A DNA stretch of 64,000 nucleotides from Paraescarpia echinospica (Eukaryota > Annelida > Polychaeta > Sabellida > Siboglinidae). Shown here piece after piece: positions 51,401-57,532 of the stretch. The translations under genes and the position numbers were made by a program. The stretch is from the NCBI GenBank assembly GCA_020002185.1, contig CM034533.1:67864119-67928118 (forward strand), given 5' to 3'. Within the stretch, counting starts at the first letter, position 1. Every line of letters starts with the position of its first letter. The notes under the pieces were generated by a model. That model was not told the origin of the DNA, did no database searches, and saw nothing but the letters and a program-made list of their open reading frames with translations.

Positions 51401-54400
51401 ACAACATCAACTACCTGGCCTACAAACTCTTCGGTGAGTTACAAGTAGATCTCTCAAAAGCTAAATTTCATTTTATTTCTTGTGTATGAACTAAGAAACT
51501 GTTGGTAGGTGTCATTTGCCACAATCTTGCAAAATACATCAGGATTGGTGTAACTATCAGTACGTTGAAATTATTAAAAATGTATCAGATGCTTTGATGT
51601 ATAGCGCAAATATAAGGCTTCATTTGTAAACTTTATAGGATGCATTGAGAGTTAATCTTTATTTTTATAATAAACGTACCGTATGTGTTCTGGTCTTCAA
51701 TCTGCAGCTCAGGCATGTAACGCACCTGAGCTAACTGCTTCACCACCATGTCTCTCTAATATCAAATATTACATCGATGTGTACACAGCAAAGTAAGTAA
51801 ACTTGTCAAATGTCCACACTATCCCAAGTTGTCCATTTGCAATGGGTGATGGGAAATTTAACCGTATCAGAGAAACAGCATTCACCCCTGAATCCATCTC
51901 AATAATTACTATTATTTTAATTGTCTACCAGTATGCTATTATATTTTTTTATAATTTATTTATTAATATTCTGTATATTTATTTATTCAATTTAATTATA
52001 TATGCACTCTTCAGTACCATAATACTTTTATAGTCTTAGGTTTGCTTAGTACAGATTTGTTTAATGAAGTTTTAGCAAAGTTATATTTTATAACTCACAT
52101 TTATAATAGCTGTGTGAATCTTTATGTAAGTCCCAGCATTTTATTGTCATCACCCTTGAACAGAGTTTCTCTGGATATGAGTTTTAAGATAAAGTATATT
52201 ATTATCATGTGTTTGAAATAGAAGACTGGTGATTTCTTAATACTGGGAGAAAACCTCATTAACCATAATTTTAAAACAAAAAGAGGAAGACAATGGAAGA
52301 AGTTGAATGGCCTATTCCAACGTCACAATGGTCTTCACTGTTAACAGGAGAGCAGTGTGCTGTCAATATGACAAGATGGAGGGGTGTAACATCCTGGACA
52401 GCGACGGGTCAGCTTGGAAAACATCTAGAATAACTGGGGAAGAGTGAATGAACTTGTTCATGAGCAGTGTGTAAATTGTTGTATGATGACTGATTGTCTC
52501 CCGTGTGTTTGTAGGACAGAGTGACGACTACGCTGTACAGATGGTCACGTGGGCTCAGTTCAACAGGGTAGGTCACTTATACGTGGCCGAGAACATTCTA
52601 GATTTATTTTCTTGACACAATTGTCATATTTGTGTATAAGTCAGTTTTTACATTGCTGTTTTGTGTTGAATTTCAGTTACTTGACAATGCAGATTTCTGC
52701 AATAGGATATTTTATGCAGGTTGAACATAATATTAACAATCAATTATTTTTATACTGCATTTTCTTGCTAGTTCAAAGCATGTTTCCTAAAAAGGATAGA
52801 ATAAAAAATAGGTGAATTCGTATGGTTGTGTCGATTTTTAAAACATCCCACTGTTTTATATGGGAAAGATAACTGCTTTTGATGTGGCAGTGAAGGAAAA
52901 TAGAGGTTTGTTGAGGCATTAAAATTGTGTGTATCTGATCAAATGAAGATCCGACAGCTGAGAAATGCTCTTTCAATTTGGGATAAGTTTTAGCTTTGTT
53001 TTCTGCCACCAGGAGCCACTGCCAGGCCGCAACTTCACATTCTGGGAATGGTTCTACGCAATTCTCAAACTGACCAAAGACTGGCTGCACGGGCCATGGA
53101 AGGAGAGGTAGGGGGCCTCTTTCCGGGGGGTGGGGCACTTTCAAGGGGGCCTCTTCCAGGGTACCTCTTTTAGAGGGATAAGGTAGTTTGACTCCACAGG
53201 CCATGGAAGGAGAGGTAGGGGCCTCTCATGGGGTCCTTTCAATCTTAACCATACTTTTATGATTTTGTTTTATTGTGTAATTGTACTCTAGGTGGTCCTC
53301 GACAATAGCCTCTAGGTGTTTCCTGAGGATCTCCTGAATTGCATGTGTTGTCTACTGATTGTGTCATGTAAGATGTTGTATACTATATGTGTGACCAAAT
53401 AAATGTTGTTCTAAGGTTGTCTGACTCCACAGGCCATGGAAGGGAGGAAGGGGGCCTCTCATGGGGCAAGGTTATCTCGTACAACCTAATATGACTAGGA
53501 TTCTGGGAAATTTAGTTGACTTAGTTTGTTGTAAATTTATTATTTTATTTGCAGCTGTATACTAATTGTATAAAACTTTAATAGTAAAACTCGAGACCAA
53601 TTAATTTACTCATTGTAAGCAAGAATTTGTTGTAAACGAATTCATTATATCCAAGATTTACAGTATTCCTATGGAATTTTTTTGATTTCTGTTTCTACGA
53701 CGCTGTTGTTTTGGTTCAGACTCATCCATGGTTTTGTGAGCAAGCAGCAGGCTCAGGAGTGGCTGATGGGGCGACCAAGCGGAACCTTCCTGCTACGCTT
53801 CAGTGACTCCGAGATAGGGGGTATCACCATCGCCTGGGTGGCCGAGGACCCAAACAAGCCAGGTAAGGTCATGGTCGATTCATCCCGTGAACTTTGACTT
53901 GGATAACATTTTCCTGCTAAGTTGTGAGATATAAATTGTAAGTTTGCCGGTGACAAAAAGTTAGTGTTATGGTTGAAATAGTTACTTTATTGGTCAGTGA
54001 AGAAGTTTTTTGAATGAAAGTTTCTGACGTATTTGGAGTTGTGTTCTGAGATGAAAACACATGGGTAATCTAAACATACAATAGTCAAAGGCAACTGCAG
54101 CAGAAAATATCTGTTCTAACAATGCTCTTGTAGACATGGCACCCATTATCTGTTTTATTATATACTGGTTCTCTGCATTGCCACCAGGGGAGCTGCAGGT
54201 GTGGAATCTGGCGCCGTTTACAGACAAAGACTTCCGTATCCGCGGCATCGGGGACCGTATCAAAGACCTGCAGAACCTTGTGTACTTGTACCCTGACATA
54301 CCCAAGGCGCATGCCTTCAGCAAGTTCTGGACTCAGACCTCCGACATGGGCAGTATCAGCGGCGGGGGTTATGTCAAACCGGACCTCACTACTGTCATAC

Positions 54401-54404
54401 CAGG
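18013..54404 (+). CDS. STAT5: STAT5-like transcription factor gene, 18 coding exons, 3' end missing
   Basis: Signal transducer and activator of transcription: a latent cytoplasmic factor phosphorylated by JAK-type kinases, which dimerises through SH2-phosphotyrosine contacts and binds DNA in the nucleus. Seen: 18 exons with GT-AG junctions and matching phases join to 2,114 coding bases (704 codons plus 2). Domains by exon: N-terminal interaction domain about residues 1-125 (exons 1-3), coiled coil about 130-327 (exons 4-8), DNA-binding domain about 328-490 (exons 9-13), linker about 491-584 (exons 14-16), SH2 about 585-690 (exons 17-18, with FLLRFSDSE and Arg611) and the tyrosine site GYVKP with Tyr694. 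Diagnostic STAT5 blocks include [37 protein letters not shown] and [10 protein letters not shown]. Vertebrate STAT5 is about 790 residues, so the transactivation tail and stop are missing; no matching exon was found up to base 64,000. Assignment to STAT5 rather than another STAT is confident; orthology is inferred from memory of the family. Confidence 0.95.
18141..19488. other. Intron 1
   Basis: Starts with degenerate gggtcactgag repeats (18165-18250), followed by the CA run and unique AT-rich sequence. No additional exon is recognised; the STAT reading continues directly from exon 1 to exon 2 within a Trp codon. Confidence 0.8.
18345..18427. repeat. (CA)n microsatellite
   Basis: About 40 uninterrupted CA dinucleotides inside intron 1, followed by looser CA-rich sequence to about 18530. 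Confidence 0.98.
19489..19645 (+). CDS. STAT5: STAT5-like exon 2 (N-terminal domain)
   Basis: Acceptor gcccccag|g completes the Trp codon and is followed by [20 protein letters not shown] and then [18 protein letters not shown], residues 43-95. It matches the second half of the STAT N-terminal helical domain. The exon ends in phase 0 at aag|gtaagg, and a purine-only GA tract starts a few bases into the intron. An inexact copy of the exon end plus its donor recurs at 20186-20208. Confidence 0.93.
19646..20208. repeat. GA-rich purine array bounded by a copy of the exon 2 donor
   Basis: The intron begins gtaaggacagagagag and continues as pure purine (ga/gagt words) for about 530 bases. At its far end, ggtgcaacagttgaag|gtaagga (20186-20208) repeats the exon 2 end ggtgcaacagttcaag|gtaagga (19630-19652) with one mismatch. 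The structure fits a tandem duplication of the junction whose GA-containing spacer later expanded. Confidence 0.9.
20209..21140. other. Intron 2, unique part plus dispersed repeat
   Basis: AT-rich sequence without exons. From about 20905 to 21160 it is similar to 40020-40285: shared words include ggaagtctgctgtgttga, ttgttttgaaact, tttactatttgaacatgct and ggacagtat. This is an interspersed element of about 250 bases; class unknown. Confidence 0.65.
21150..22245. repeat. 50-bp minisatellite, about 22 copies
   Basis: Units of 50 bases contain ggagagagaagacgggggaa, ggactcggtgctgttaggtc and tgtagctgag or tgtatctatg. Two variants form consecutive blocks: tgtagctgag in the first half, mostly tgtatctatg after about 21785. 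I see no relation to exon 2 or exon 3. Confidence 0.95.
22246..23240. other. Intron 2, unique sequence
   Basis: No exon is needed here because exon 2 and exon 3 join in phase. Pieces such as tttgtctgtcttttcag at 22904-22920 resemble an acceptor but lead into sequence with no STAT similarity. Confidence 0.5.
23243..23500 (+). mobile_element. tRNA-headed SINE, second family
   Basis: The head has an A-box-like tagtggttgacgtgg and a canonical B box ggttcgaatcc followed by a non-tRNA body. The anticodon arm is not properly closed, so I read it as a SINE head and not a functional tRNA gene. Confidence 0.65.
23501..24528. other. Intron 2, unique sequence
   Basis: Local tacaa-rich words near 23690-23790; no exon, RNA gene or paired transposon ends recognised. 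Confidence 0.4.
24529..24962 (+). mobile_element. SINE fragment followed by LINE 3' end
   Basis: 24529-24612 resembles the SINE body (gggcagtttcgttcatccaac, cattgctccagttgactc). From 24618 the sequence matches the 3' end of the LINE also seen at 13405-15570 and, more distantly, 34200-34562, ending in ttaggcacaacagaagttacc and (TTA)n. Confidence 0.75.
25092..32395. repeat. 62-bp minisatellite, about 118 copies, ending in the exon 3 acceptor
   Basis: Units repeat every 62 bases: gatgtaagcagtccttgatg, agatagtgcgcagtataagt, gactttacccagtctttctg, ga. A second variant has aatgcgcagtacaactgac and ccctgtcttccaa; the two alternate in higher-order blocks. The last unit runs directly into the real acceptor (ctttaccttgtcttccag) and the first eight bases of exon 3 (gagatgta), so the unit was founded on this splice junction. 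Only about four other units keep the intact cttccagga (near 25135, 25197, 25259 and 32115 in my reading); most carry ccaagag or tctggag. Confidence 0.96.
32396..32485 (+). CDS. STAT5: STAT5-like exon 3
   Basis: Thirty codons, residues 96-125: [18 protein letters not shown], then [12 protein letters not shown]. It aligns with the vertebrate STAT5 segment that has a Pro-Met-x-Leu-Val-Arg core. The acceptor cttgtcttccag is the last unit of the 7.3-kb minisatellite upstream; the exon's first eight bases (gagatgta) are also part of the repeat unit. The donor is acc|gtaagt, phase 0. Confidence 0.9.
32486..33700. other. Intron 3, unique part
   Basis: AT-rich, no exon seen. At about 33545-33700 a loose repeat of ttttccatttcaaa words precedes the LINE remnant. 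Confidence 0.45.
33700..34565 (+). pseudogene. Decayed CR1-like LINE reverse transcriptase C-terminus
   Basis: Conceptual translation gives [63 protein letters not shown] and LRQLHWLPV, the standard C-terminal blocks of a CR1/Jockey-group polymerase. A frame break follows near 34132. Bases 34255-34400 then give [13 protein letters not shown] in another frame. The element ends with ggatttaggcgctatagaag and (TTA)n, typical of the family. 5'-truncated, inside STAT intron 3. Confidence 0.9.
34566..35512. other. Intron 3, distal part
   Basis: Unique sequence with a TG-rich imperfect duplication just before exon 4 (tgcatgtatgggctagtgtg twice near 35403-35455). No exon seen. Confidence 0.5.
35513..35590 (+). 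CDS. STAT5: STAT5-like exon 4 (start of coiled coil)
   Basis: Twenty-six codons, residues 126-151: [18 protein letters not shown], then EYLQRCTQ. This corresponds to the short variable linker and first helix of the STAT coiled coil. The acceptor is ttaccactacag and the donor cag|gtatga, phase 0. A purine-only repeat array starts at the donor itself. The shortness and low similarity make it the least certain exon, but phases and position fit exactly. Confidence 0.85.
35591..36790. repeat. Purine-rich array of about 30-bp units starting at the exon 4 donor
   Basis: The intron starts gtatgagggacggggtgggg, and units of the form gcataagagggaaggggtgg-ggtgagaggg follow for 1.2 kb; some internal units begin gtatgaggg or gtaagaggg like the donor itself (near 36290 and 36316). 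The + strand is almost all purine apart from the ca/ta of each unit and carries many G runs. Proline-rich frames on the other strand are artefacts. Confidence 0.9.
36850..36931 (+). CDS. STAT5: STAT5-like exon 5 (coiled coil)
   Basis: Residues 152-178: [18 protein letters not shown], then QYQENLKIN, plus one base. The FIIQYQE block is strongly conserved in STAT5. The acceptor is ttgtctgcag and the donor aacg|gtacgt (phase 1). Confidence 0.93.
36932..37430. other. Intron 5
   Basis: AT-rich with loosely repeated caagtttgt-attttcaaa words (about 37215-37430), the last of which supplies the pyrimidine-rich acceptor tgtattttcag of exon 6. No other exon is needed. Confidence 0.6.
37431..37564 (+). 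CDS. STAT5: STAT5-like exon 6 (coiled coil)
   Basis: Residues 179-223, beginning [20 protein letters not shown] and ending with [11 protein letters not shown]: a glutamine-rich amphipathic helix of the coiled coil. The acceptor is tgtattttcag. The donor gtgggt at 37565 is required because the next exon must start in phase 0; a nearby gtaatg at 37569 would break the frame. Confidence 0.9.
37565..38661. other. Intron 6, with a SINE fragment
   Basis: AT-rich; 38330-38430 (cactcacagcactttacata, ttccctggcaggtcttctc) resembles the reversed SINE body at 13905-14035. Near 37905-37960 aataataataataaaacttt starts a further interspersed repeat piece. Confidence 0.5.
38662..38813 (+). CDS. STAT5: STAT5-like exon 7 (coiled coil)
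   Basis: Residues 224-274: [20 protein letters not shown], then [19 protein letters not shown] and [10 protein letters not shown]. It matches the STAT5 LDDELIQWKRRQQLAGN-type segment. The acceptor is tctgttgcctag and the donor tg|gtaggt (phase 2, splitting a Trp codon). The intron that follows (38814-45507) consists mostly of two tandem arrays. Confidence 0.94.
39020..40010. repeat. 37-bp minisatellite with higher-order pattern, about 28 copies
   Basis: Units of the type gtgcatgcattaaaggtact plus ctgatgtgtgtacaata, interspersed with a variant aaggaactctgatgtgtct plus aaaatagtggaagc every third to fourth unit. No similarity to exons 7 or 8. Confidence 0.94.
40020..40330. repeat. Dispersed repeat, second copy
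   Basis: Similar over about 250 bases to 20905-21160, including ggaagtctgctgtgttga and tttactatttgaacatgctc. Both copies sit next to a tandem array (before one, after the other). Confidence 0.7.
40388..45507. repeat. 39-41-bp minisatellite, over 100 copies, ending in the exon 8 acceptor
   Basis: Units such as gtgtgagtcactgtcattaa plus cctactgtctgtgtgtgtcag run 5.1 kb into the real acceptor and exon 8 start (gtgtgtcag|gtgtgagtcg). Upstream units are mostly 39 bp with tctgtttgtcag, while units from about 42200 onward are mostly 41 bp with tctgtgtgtgtcag. A degraded patch lies at 44455-44740. Nearly every unit keeps CAG immediately followed by GTGTGAG, so each holds an acceptor-like and a donor-like site back to back. 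Confidence 0.97.
45508..45669 (+). CDS. STAT5: STAT5-like exon 8 (end of coiled coil)
   Basis: Completes Trp274, then [20 protein letters not shown] and [18 protein letters not shown], ending [10 protein letters not shown], residues 274-327. The exon starts gtgtgagtcg, and this start together with the preceding gtgtgtcag acceptor is the core of the 5.1-kb upstream array, so the real acceptor is the last of more than a hundred near-identical ones. The donor is ag|gtacag, phase 2. Confidence 0.93.
45670..46160. other. Intron 8
   Basis: Unique AT-rich sequence between exon 8 and exon 9; nothing recognised. The phases of the flanking exons join exactly (ag plus t). Confidence 0.7.
46161..46295 (+). 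CDS. STAT5: STAT5-like exon 9 (DNA-binding domain)
   Basis: Residues 328-372: [19 protein letters not shown], then [19 protein letters not shown] and TVKASII. This is the most STAT5-like block of the gene. The acceptor is ttttgctgcag and the donor ag|gtaggg, phase 2. The last 52 bases plus the donor are repeated about 23 times in the intron. Confidence 0.96.
46296..47670. repeat. About 58-bp minisatellite made of the exon 9 end plus donor, about 23 copies
   Basis: Each unit is gtaggg plus ggtcgtctcaacgtacacat, gaatcctcccactgtcaagg and cttctatcatcag: the last 52 bases of exon 9 and its donor. The exon contains ggtcgggggtcg at the unit start and the intron begins ggtagggggtcg, so a short homology at the two ends could explain the first duplication. 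The donor (catcag|gtaggg) is intact in most units; a few have ctaggtag, cagttag or cacgtag. Confidence 0.97.
47671..48003. other. Intron 9, distal part
   Basis: Unique AT-rich sequence up to the exon 10 acceptor; nothing else seen. Confidence 0.6.
48004..48139 (+). CDS. STAT5: STAT5-like exon 10 (DNA-binding domain)
   Basis: Residues 373-418: [20 protein letters not shown], then [18 protein letters not shown] and LSVTFRNM. It matches STAT5 from the SEQQAKSLL-type helix to the FRNM strand. The acceptor is cattgtttcag and the donor atg|gtatgt, phase 0. About the last 43 bases plus seven intron bases form the unit of the array that follows. Confidence 0.95.
48140..48745. repeat. 48/50-bp minisatellite made of the exon 10 end plus donor, 13 donors
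   Basis: Units are gtatgtgtcaccaggccaag plus acagctgtcagtcactttta and tgaacatg (48 bp), or a 50-bp form with ggctaactgaca. They are copies of about the last 43 bases of exon 10 plus its first seven intron bases. The gtatgtg donor recurs at 48140, 48188, 48236 and so on to about 48723 (there gtatatg). The first four repeats are in frame with exon 10 and stop-free. Confidence 0.96.
48861..48902 (+). CDS. STAT5: STAT5-like exon 11 (DNA-binding domain, 14 codons)
   Basis: [14 protein letters not shown], residues 419-432: the conserved basic SLKRIKRADRR-type segment of STAT5. The acceptor is ttctctgcag and the donor gag|gtgagt, phase 0. Confidence 0.92.
48903..49170. other. Intron 11
   Basis: Short unique intron, no features noticed. 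Confidence 0.6.
49171..49251 (+). CDS. STAT5: STAT5-like exon 12 (DNA-binding domain)
   Basis: [20 protein letters not shown], then ELVFQVW, residues 433-459. The acceptor is ttgttaacag and the donor tgg|gtgagt, phase 0. The final 24-27 bases plus donor are repeated in tandem with a 39-bp period in the intron; the array stays in frame and lacks stops. Confidence 0.94.
49252..49575. repeat. 39-bp in-frame minisatellite made of the exon 12 end plus donor, 8 repeats
   Basis: Unit: gtgagtgggtcaggg plus ggagagctggtcttccaagt and gtgg, variant caagagtgg. The gtgagt donor lies at 49252, 49291, 49330, 49369, 49408, 49447, 49486 and 49525; the last copy has lost it (gtgggggaat). The period is 13 codons, and the frame of exon 12 stays open through the whole array, reading [13 protein letters not shown] repeats. 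Confidence 0.97.
49576..50029. other. Intron 12, unique part
   Basis: The open frame from exon 12 and the array continues to 49893 through this stretch, without recognised similarity. No other feature seen. Confidence 0.5.
50030..50322 (+). mobile_element. tRNA-headed SINE, copy B
   Basis: Same family as 17600-17945: A-box-like aatgtagtgtttagaac, B-box-like ggtacaaatcc, body gtataaatgagtacctggtt-atagac, tail gctataagaacgtacc. It ends 22 bases before the exon 13 acceptor at 50344. Confidence 0.8.
50345..50437 (+). CDS. STAT5: STAT5-like exon 13 (DNA-binding domain)
   Basis: [20 protein letters not shown], then [11 protein letters not shown], residues 460-490. It matches the STAT5 [12 protein letters not shown] and [12 protein letters not shown] strands. 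The acceptor is tcttgtag (TAG type) and lies shortly after the 3' end of a SINE; the donor is ccc|gtatgt, phase 0. Confidence 0.95.
50438..51297. other. Intron 13
   Basis: An open frame at 50785-51102 has no recognised domain. TG-rich patch near 50640-50710. No additional exon required by phase. Confidence 0.5.
51298..51433 (+). CDS. STAT5: STAT5-like exon 14 (linker domain)
   Basis: [20 protein letters not shown], then [20 protein letters not shown] and AYKLF plus one base, residues 491-535. It matches the STAT linker, including VPDKVxWPxLxxALNxKF. The acceptor is cttgtttcag and the donor ttcg|gtgagt, phase 1. Confidence 0.95.
51434..52514. other. Intron 14
   Basis: AT-rich unique sequence; nothing recognised. 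Confidence 0.5.
52515..52567 (+). CDS. STAT5: STAT5-like exon 15 (linker domain)
   Basis: [18 protein letters not shown], residues 536-553, ending with the conserved VSWxQFNR-type motif. The acceptor is tgtttgtag and the donor agg|gtaggt, phase 0. Confidence 0.93.
52568..53012. other. Intron 15
   Basis: AT-rich unique sequence with a pyrimidine-rich end before the exon 16 acceptor; nothing else seen. Confidence 0.5.
53013..53107 (+). CDS. STAT5: STAT5-like exon 16 (linker domain)
   Basis: [20 protein letters not shown], then [11 protein letters not shown], residues 554-584. It matches ENLPGxNxTFWQWFDG of vertebrate STAT5. The acceptor is tctgccaccag and the donor ag|gtaggg, phase 2. Inexact copies of the exon end recur at about 53190 and 53422. 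Confidence 0.93.
53108..53475. repeat. Partial duplications of the exon 16 end plus donor
   Basis: The exon 16 end ggccatggaaggagag|gtagggg recurs at 53199-53221 (preceded by gactccaca) and, with changes, at 53431-53453 (ggccatggaagggaggaagg). Around them ggggcctctc-type words repeat. This looks like an early or decayed junction duplication, not a full array. Confidence 0.85.
53720..53862 (+). CDS. STAT5: STAT5-like exon 17 (SH2 domain)
   Basis: [20 protein letters not shown], then [20 protein letters not shown], residues 585-632. It holds the SH2 core; Arg611 of FLLRFSDSE is the residue expected to contact phosphotyrosine. The acceptor is ttttggttcag and the donor ccag|gtaagg, phase 1. No defect is visible in the binding pocket. 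Confidence 0.97.
53863..54187. other. Intron 17
   Basis: Unique intron, no repeat seen. Confidence 0.6.
54188..54404 (+). CDS. STAT5: STAT5-like exon 18 (end of SH2, activating tyrosine)
   Basis: [40 protein letters not shown], then [14 protein letters not shown], residues 633-704 plus two bases. By my count the Tyr of GYVKP is residue 694, the number of the activating tyrosine in human STAT5A. The acceptor is attgccaccag and the donor gg|gtgagt, phase 2. The last 38 bases plus donor are repeated about 24 times in the intron. Confidence 0.96.
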
Positions 54405-55985
54405 GTGAGTGTCATTTTATGTCAATGTCAGTGGTTATGTCACATCTGACCTCACTACTGTCATACCAGGGTGAGTGTCATTGTTATGTCAATGTCAGTG
54501 GTTATGTCACATCTTACCTCACTACTGTCATACCAGGGTGAGTGTCATTGTTATGTCAGTGGTTATGTCACATCTGACCTCACTACTGTCATACCAGGGT
54601 GAGTGTCATTGTTATGTCAGTGGTTATGTCACATCTGACCTCACTACTGTCATACCAGGGTGAGTGTCATTGTTATGTCAATGTCAGTGGTTATGTCACA
54701 TCTGACCTCACTATTGTCATACCAGGGTGAGTGTCATTGTTATGTCAGTGGTTATGTCACATCTGACCTCACTACTGTCATACCAGGGTGAGTGTCATTG
54801 TTATGTCAATGTCAGAGGTTATGTCACATCTGACCTCACTACTGTCATACCAGGGTGAGTGTCATTGTTATGTCAATGTCAGTGGTTATGTCACATCTGA
54901 CCTCACTACTGTCATACCAGGGTGAGTGTCAGCCCAGGCCAATGCCAGTGGTTATATGGCCAAGACTCCAACCATCACTACTGTCATATACCCAGGCGGA
55001 GTGTCATTGTTATGTCAGTGGTTATGTTCACATCTGACCTCACTACCGTCATACCAGGGTGAGTGTCATTGTTATGTCAGTGGTTATGTCACATCTGACC
55101 TCACTACTGTCATACCAGGGTGAGTGTCATTGTTATGTCAATGTCAGTGGTTATGTCACATCTGACCTCACTACTGTCATACCAGGGTGAGTGTCATTGT
55201 TATGTCAATGTCAGTGGTTATGTCACATCTGACCTCACTACTGTCATACCAGGGTGAGTGTCATTGTTATGTCAATGTCAGTGGTTATGTCACATCTGAC
55301 CTCACTACTGTCATACCAGGGTGAGTGTCGTTGTTATGTCAATGTCAGTGGTTATGTCACATCTGACCTCACTACTGTCATACCAGGGTGAGTGTCATTG
55401 TTATGTCAATGTCAGTGGTTATGTCACATCTGACCTCACTACTGTCATACCAGGGTGAGTGCCACAGCAATAATGTCAGTGGGTTATGTCGGGCATCTGG
55501 ACTTCACTACTGTCACTGGTACCAGGGTGGAGTGCCACAGCAGCCAGTGGTTATGTCACATCTGCCCTCACTACTGTCATACCAGGGTGAGTGTCATTGT
55601 TATGTCAATGTCAGTGGTTATGTCACATCTGACCTCACTACTGTCATACCAGGGTGAGTGTCATTGTTATGTCAATGTCAGTGGTTATGTCACATCTGAC
55701 CTCACTACTGTCATACCAGGGTGAGTGTCATTGTTATGTCAGTGGTTATGTCACATCTGACCTCACTACTGTCATACCAGGGTGAGTGTCATTGTTATGT
55801 CAGTGGTTATGTCACATCTGACCTCACTACTGTCATACCAGGGTGAGTGTCATTGTTATGTCAATGTCAGTGGTTATGTCACATCTGACCTCACTACTGT
55901 CATACCAGGGTGAGTGTCATTGTTATGTCAATGTCAGTGGTTATGTCACATCTGACCTCACTACTGTCATACCAGGGTGAGTGTG
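54405..55985. repeat. 61-67-bp minisatellite made of the exon 18 end plus donor, about 24 copies
   Basis: Units: gtgagtgtcattgttatgtc plus (aatgtc)agtggttatgtcac, atctgacctcactactgtca and taccagg. The second half copies the last 38 bases of exon 18, including the codon for Tyr694, with the KP codons changed to TS codons. The donor ccagg|gtgagt is intact in nearly every unit (altered near 54998 and 55527). Two odd units near 54930-54990 and 55456-55550 are more diverged. Confidence 0.97.
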
Positions 55986-56350
55986 ACGGTACATGACAGG
56001 AAGTGCGAGTAGAGATAGACTGCTTCAATTATTCGAGCAATACCAAACAGACAATGATCACGCTAGTCAGACGACATCATTTGACAATGCAGGAAATCCT
56101 AATAATATGTATAATTATATAGTGCCCTTTTCAGCCTAAACTGCTCAAAGGTGCTTCACAAATTCATTAAAGCAATTCATACATACTAAAAAACCTCAAA
56201 ACATAAAAAAATTGTATATTTCTATATAAAAAACTATGGAAAATTAAAATTAGAGGTCTAAGATATATAAATTACAAAGTATCTCTAAAAATAAACACAT
56301 ACAAAACTATCTTTGAATGCAATACAGGTGTTTTATATAAATGTTATAAA
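55986..56350. other. Intron 18 continued, no exon found
   Basis: Contains an interspersed-repeat-like segment (tatatagtgcccttttcagc, ctgctcaaaggtgcttcaca) at about 56115-56165. The next STAT exon must begin with one base completing a Gly codon; none is recognised here or to the end of the window. Confidence 0.5.
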
Positions 56351-56787
56351 ATTAAAACTGTTCTAAAATGCCTTGCGAAACAAGTACATCTTTAACTGTC
56401 TTTTGAATACATCCGTCGATGGAGCCTGACGAATGGATAGGGGTATCTTGTTCCACAGTGTGGGTGCAGCCACAGAGAGGGCCCTGTTCCCCAGTTGCGT
56501 CTTTGACATGGATACAGCCAGCAGCAACCTGCTCTCAGACCGAAGTGATCTTCTCGGATTGTGCTGCACCAGCATCTCTTTGATGTAGGGTGGGCCTTCG
56601 TCATGGACTGCCTTGTAGGTCAGTGTGAGCAATTTGAATTGCACACGATACCTCACAGGCAGCCAATGCAATGAGCGAAGAACTGGCGTAATGTGAGACC
56701 GTCTAGAGAAACGGGAAACAATGCACGCGGCTGTGTTCTGCACTCGTTGTAACTTGGCCAGCTGCCATGCGGGGAGGCCATGCAGCA

Positions 56788-57262
56788 ATCCATTCAAGTA
56801 GTCCAGTGTTGACGTGACGAGGGTGTGGGTGGCTATCTGGGCCAAGGCCATGCAGTAATCCATTCAAGTAGTCCAGTGTTGACGTGACGAGGGTGTGGGT
56901 GGCTATCTGGGCCAAGGCCATGCAGTAATCCATTCAAGTAGTCCAGTGTTGACGTGACGAGGGTGTGGGTGGCTATCTGGGCCAAGGCCATGCAGCAATC
57001 CATTCAAGTAGTCCAGTGTTGACGTGACGAGGGTGTGGGTGGCTATCTGGGCCAAGGCCATGCAGCAATCCATTCAAGTAGTCCAGTGTTGACGTGACGA
57101 GGGTGTGGGTGGCTATCTGGGCCAAGGCCATGCAGCAATCCATTCAAGTAGTCCAGTGTTGACGTGACGAGGGTGTGGGTGGCTATCTGGGCCAAGGCCA
57201 TGCAGTAATCCATTCAAGTAGTCCAGTGTTGACGTGACGAGGGCGTGGGTGGCTATCTGGGC
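56788..57262. repeat. 70-bp minisatellite inside the LINE, about 7 copies
   Basis: gggtgtgggtggctatctgg plus gccaaggccatgcagtaatc, cattcaagtagtccagtgtt and gacgtgacga repeats every 70 bases. It is LINE polymerase sequence (LVTSTLDYLNGLLHGL on the minus strand). Because 70 is not a multiple of three, the frame shifts with each copy. Confidence 0.96.
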
Positions 57263-57532
57263 CATACTCACAGCTAGATATTTTCGGATCTTCCCGATTT
57301 TCCAGAGATGGTAGTAAGTTGACCCACACACCATGTTGACATGTGCCTGCAGTCCATAGTTGAAATTAATAATTGCATCAATATTCCTTCAGTATTGCCG
57401 GGATGATGCTCTCCTCAATGGAGATGTCTGTTAGTTCCAACCACAAGAAACTCCGTTTTGTTGTCATTCAGTTTTAGGAAGTCCCAAGTCATCCAGATCT
57501 TGACCTTGGCGACGCACTTCTCCATAGCATCC

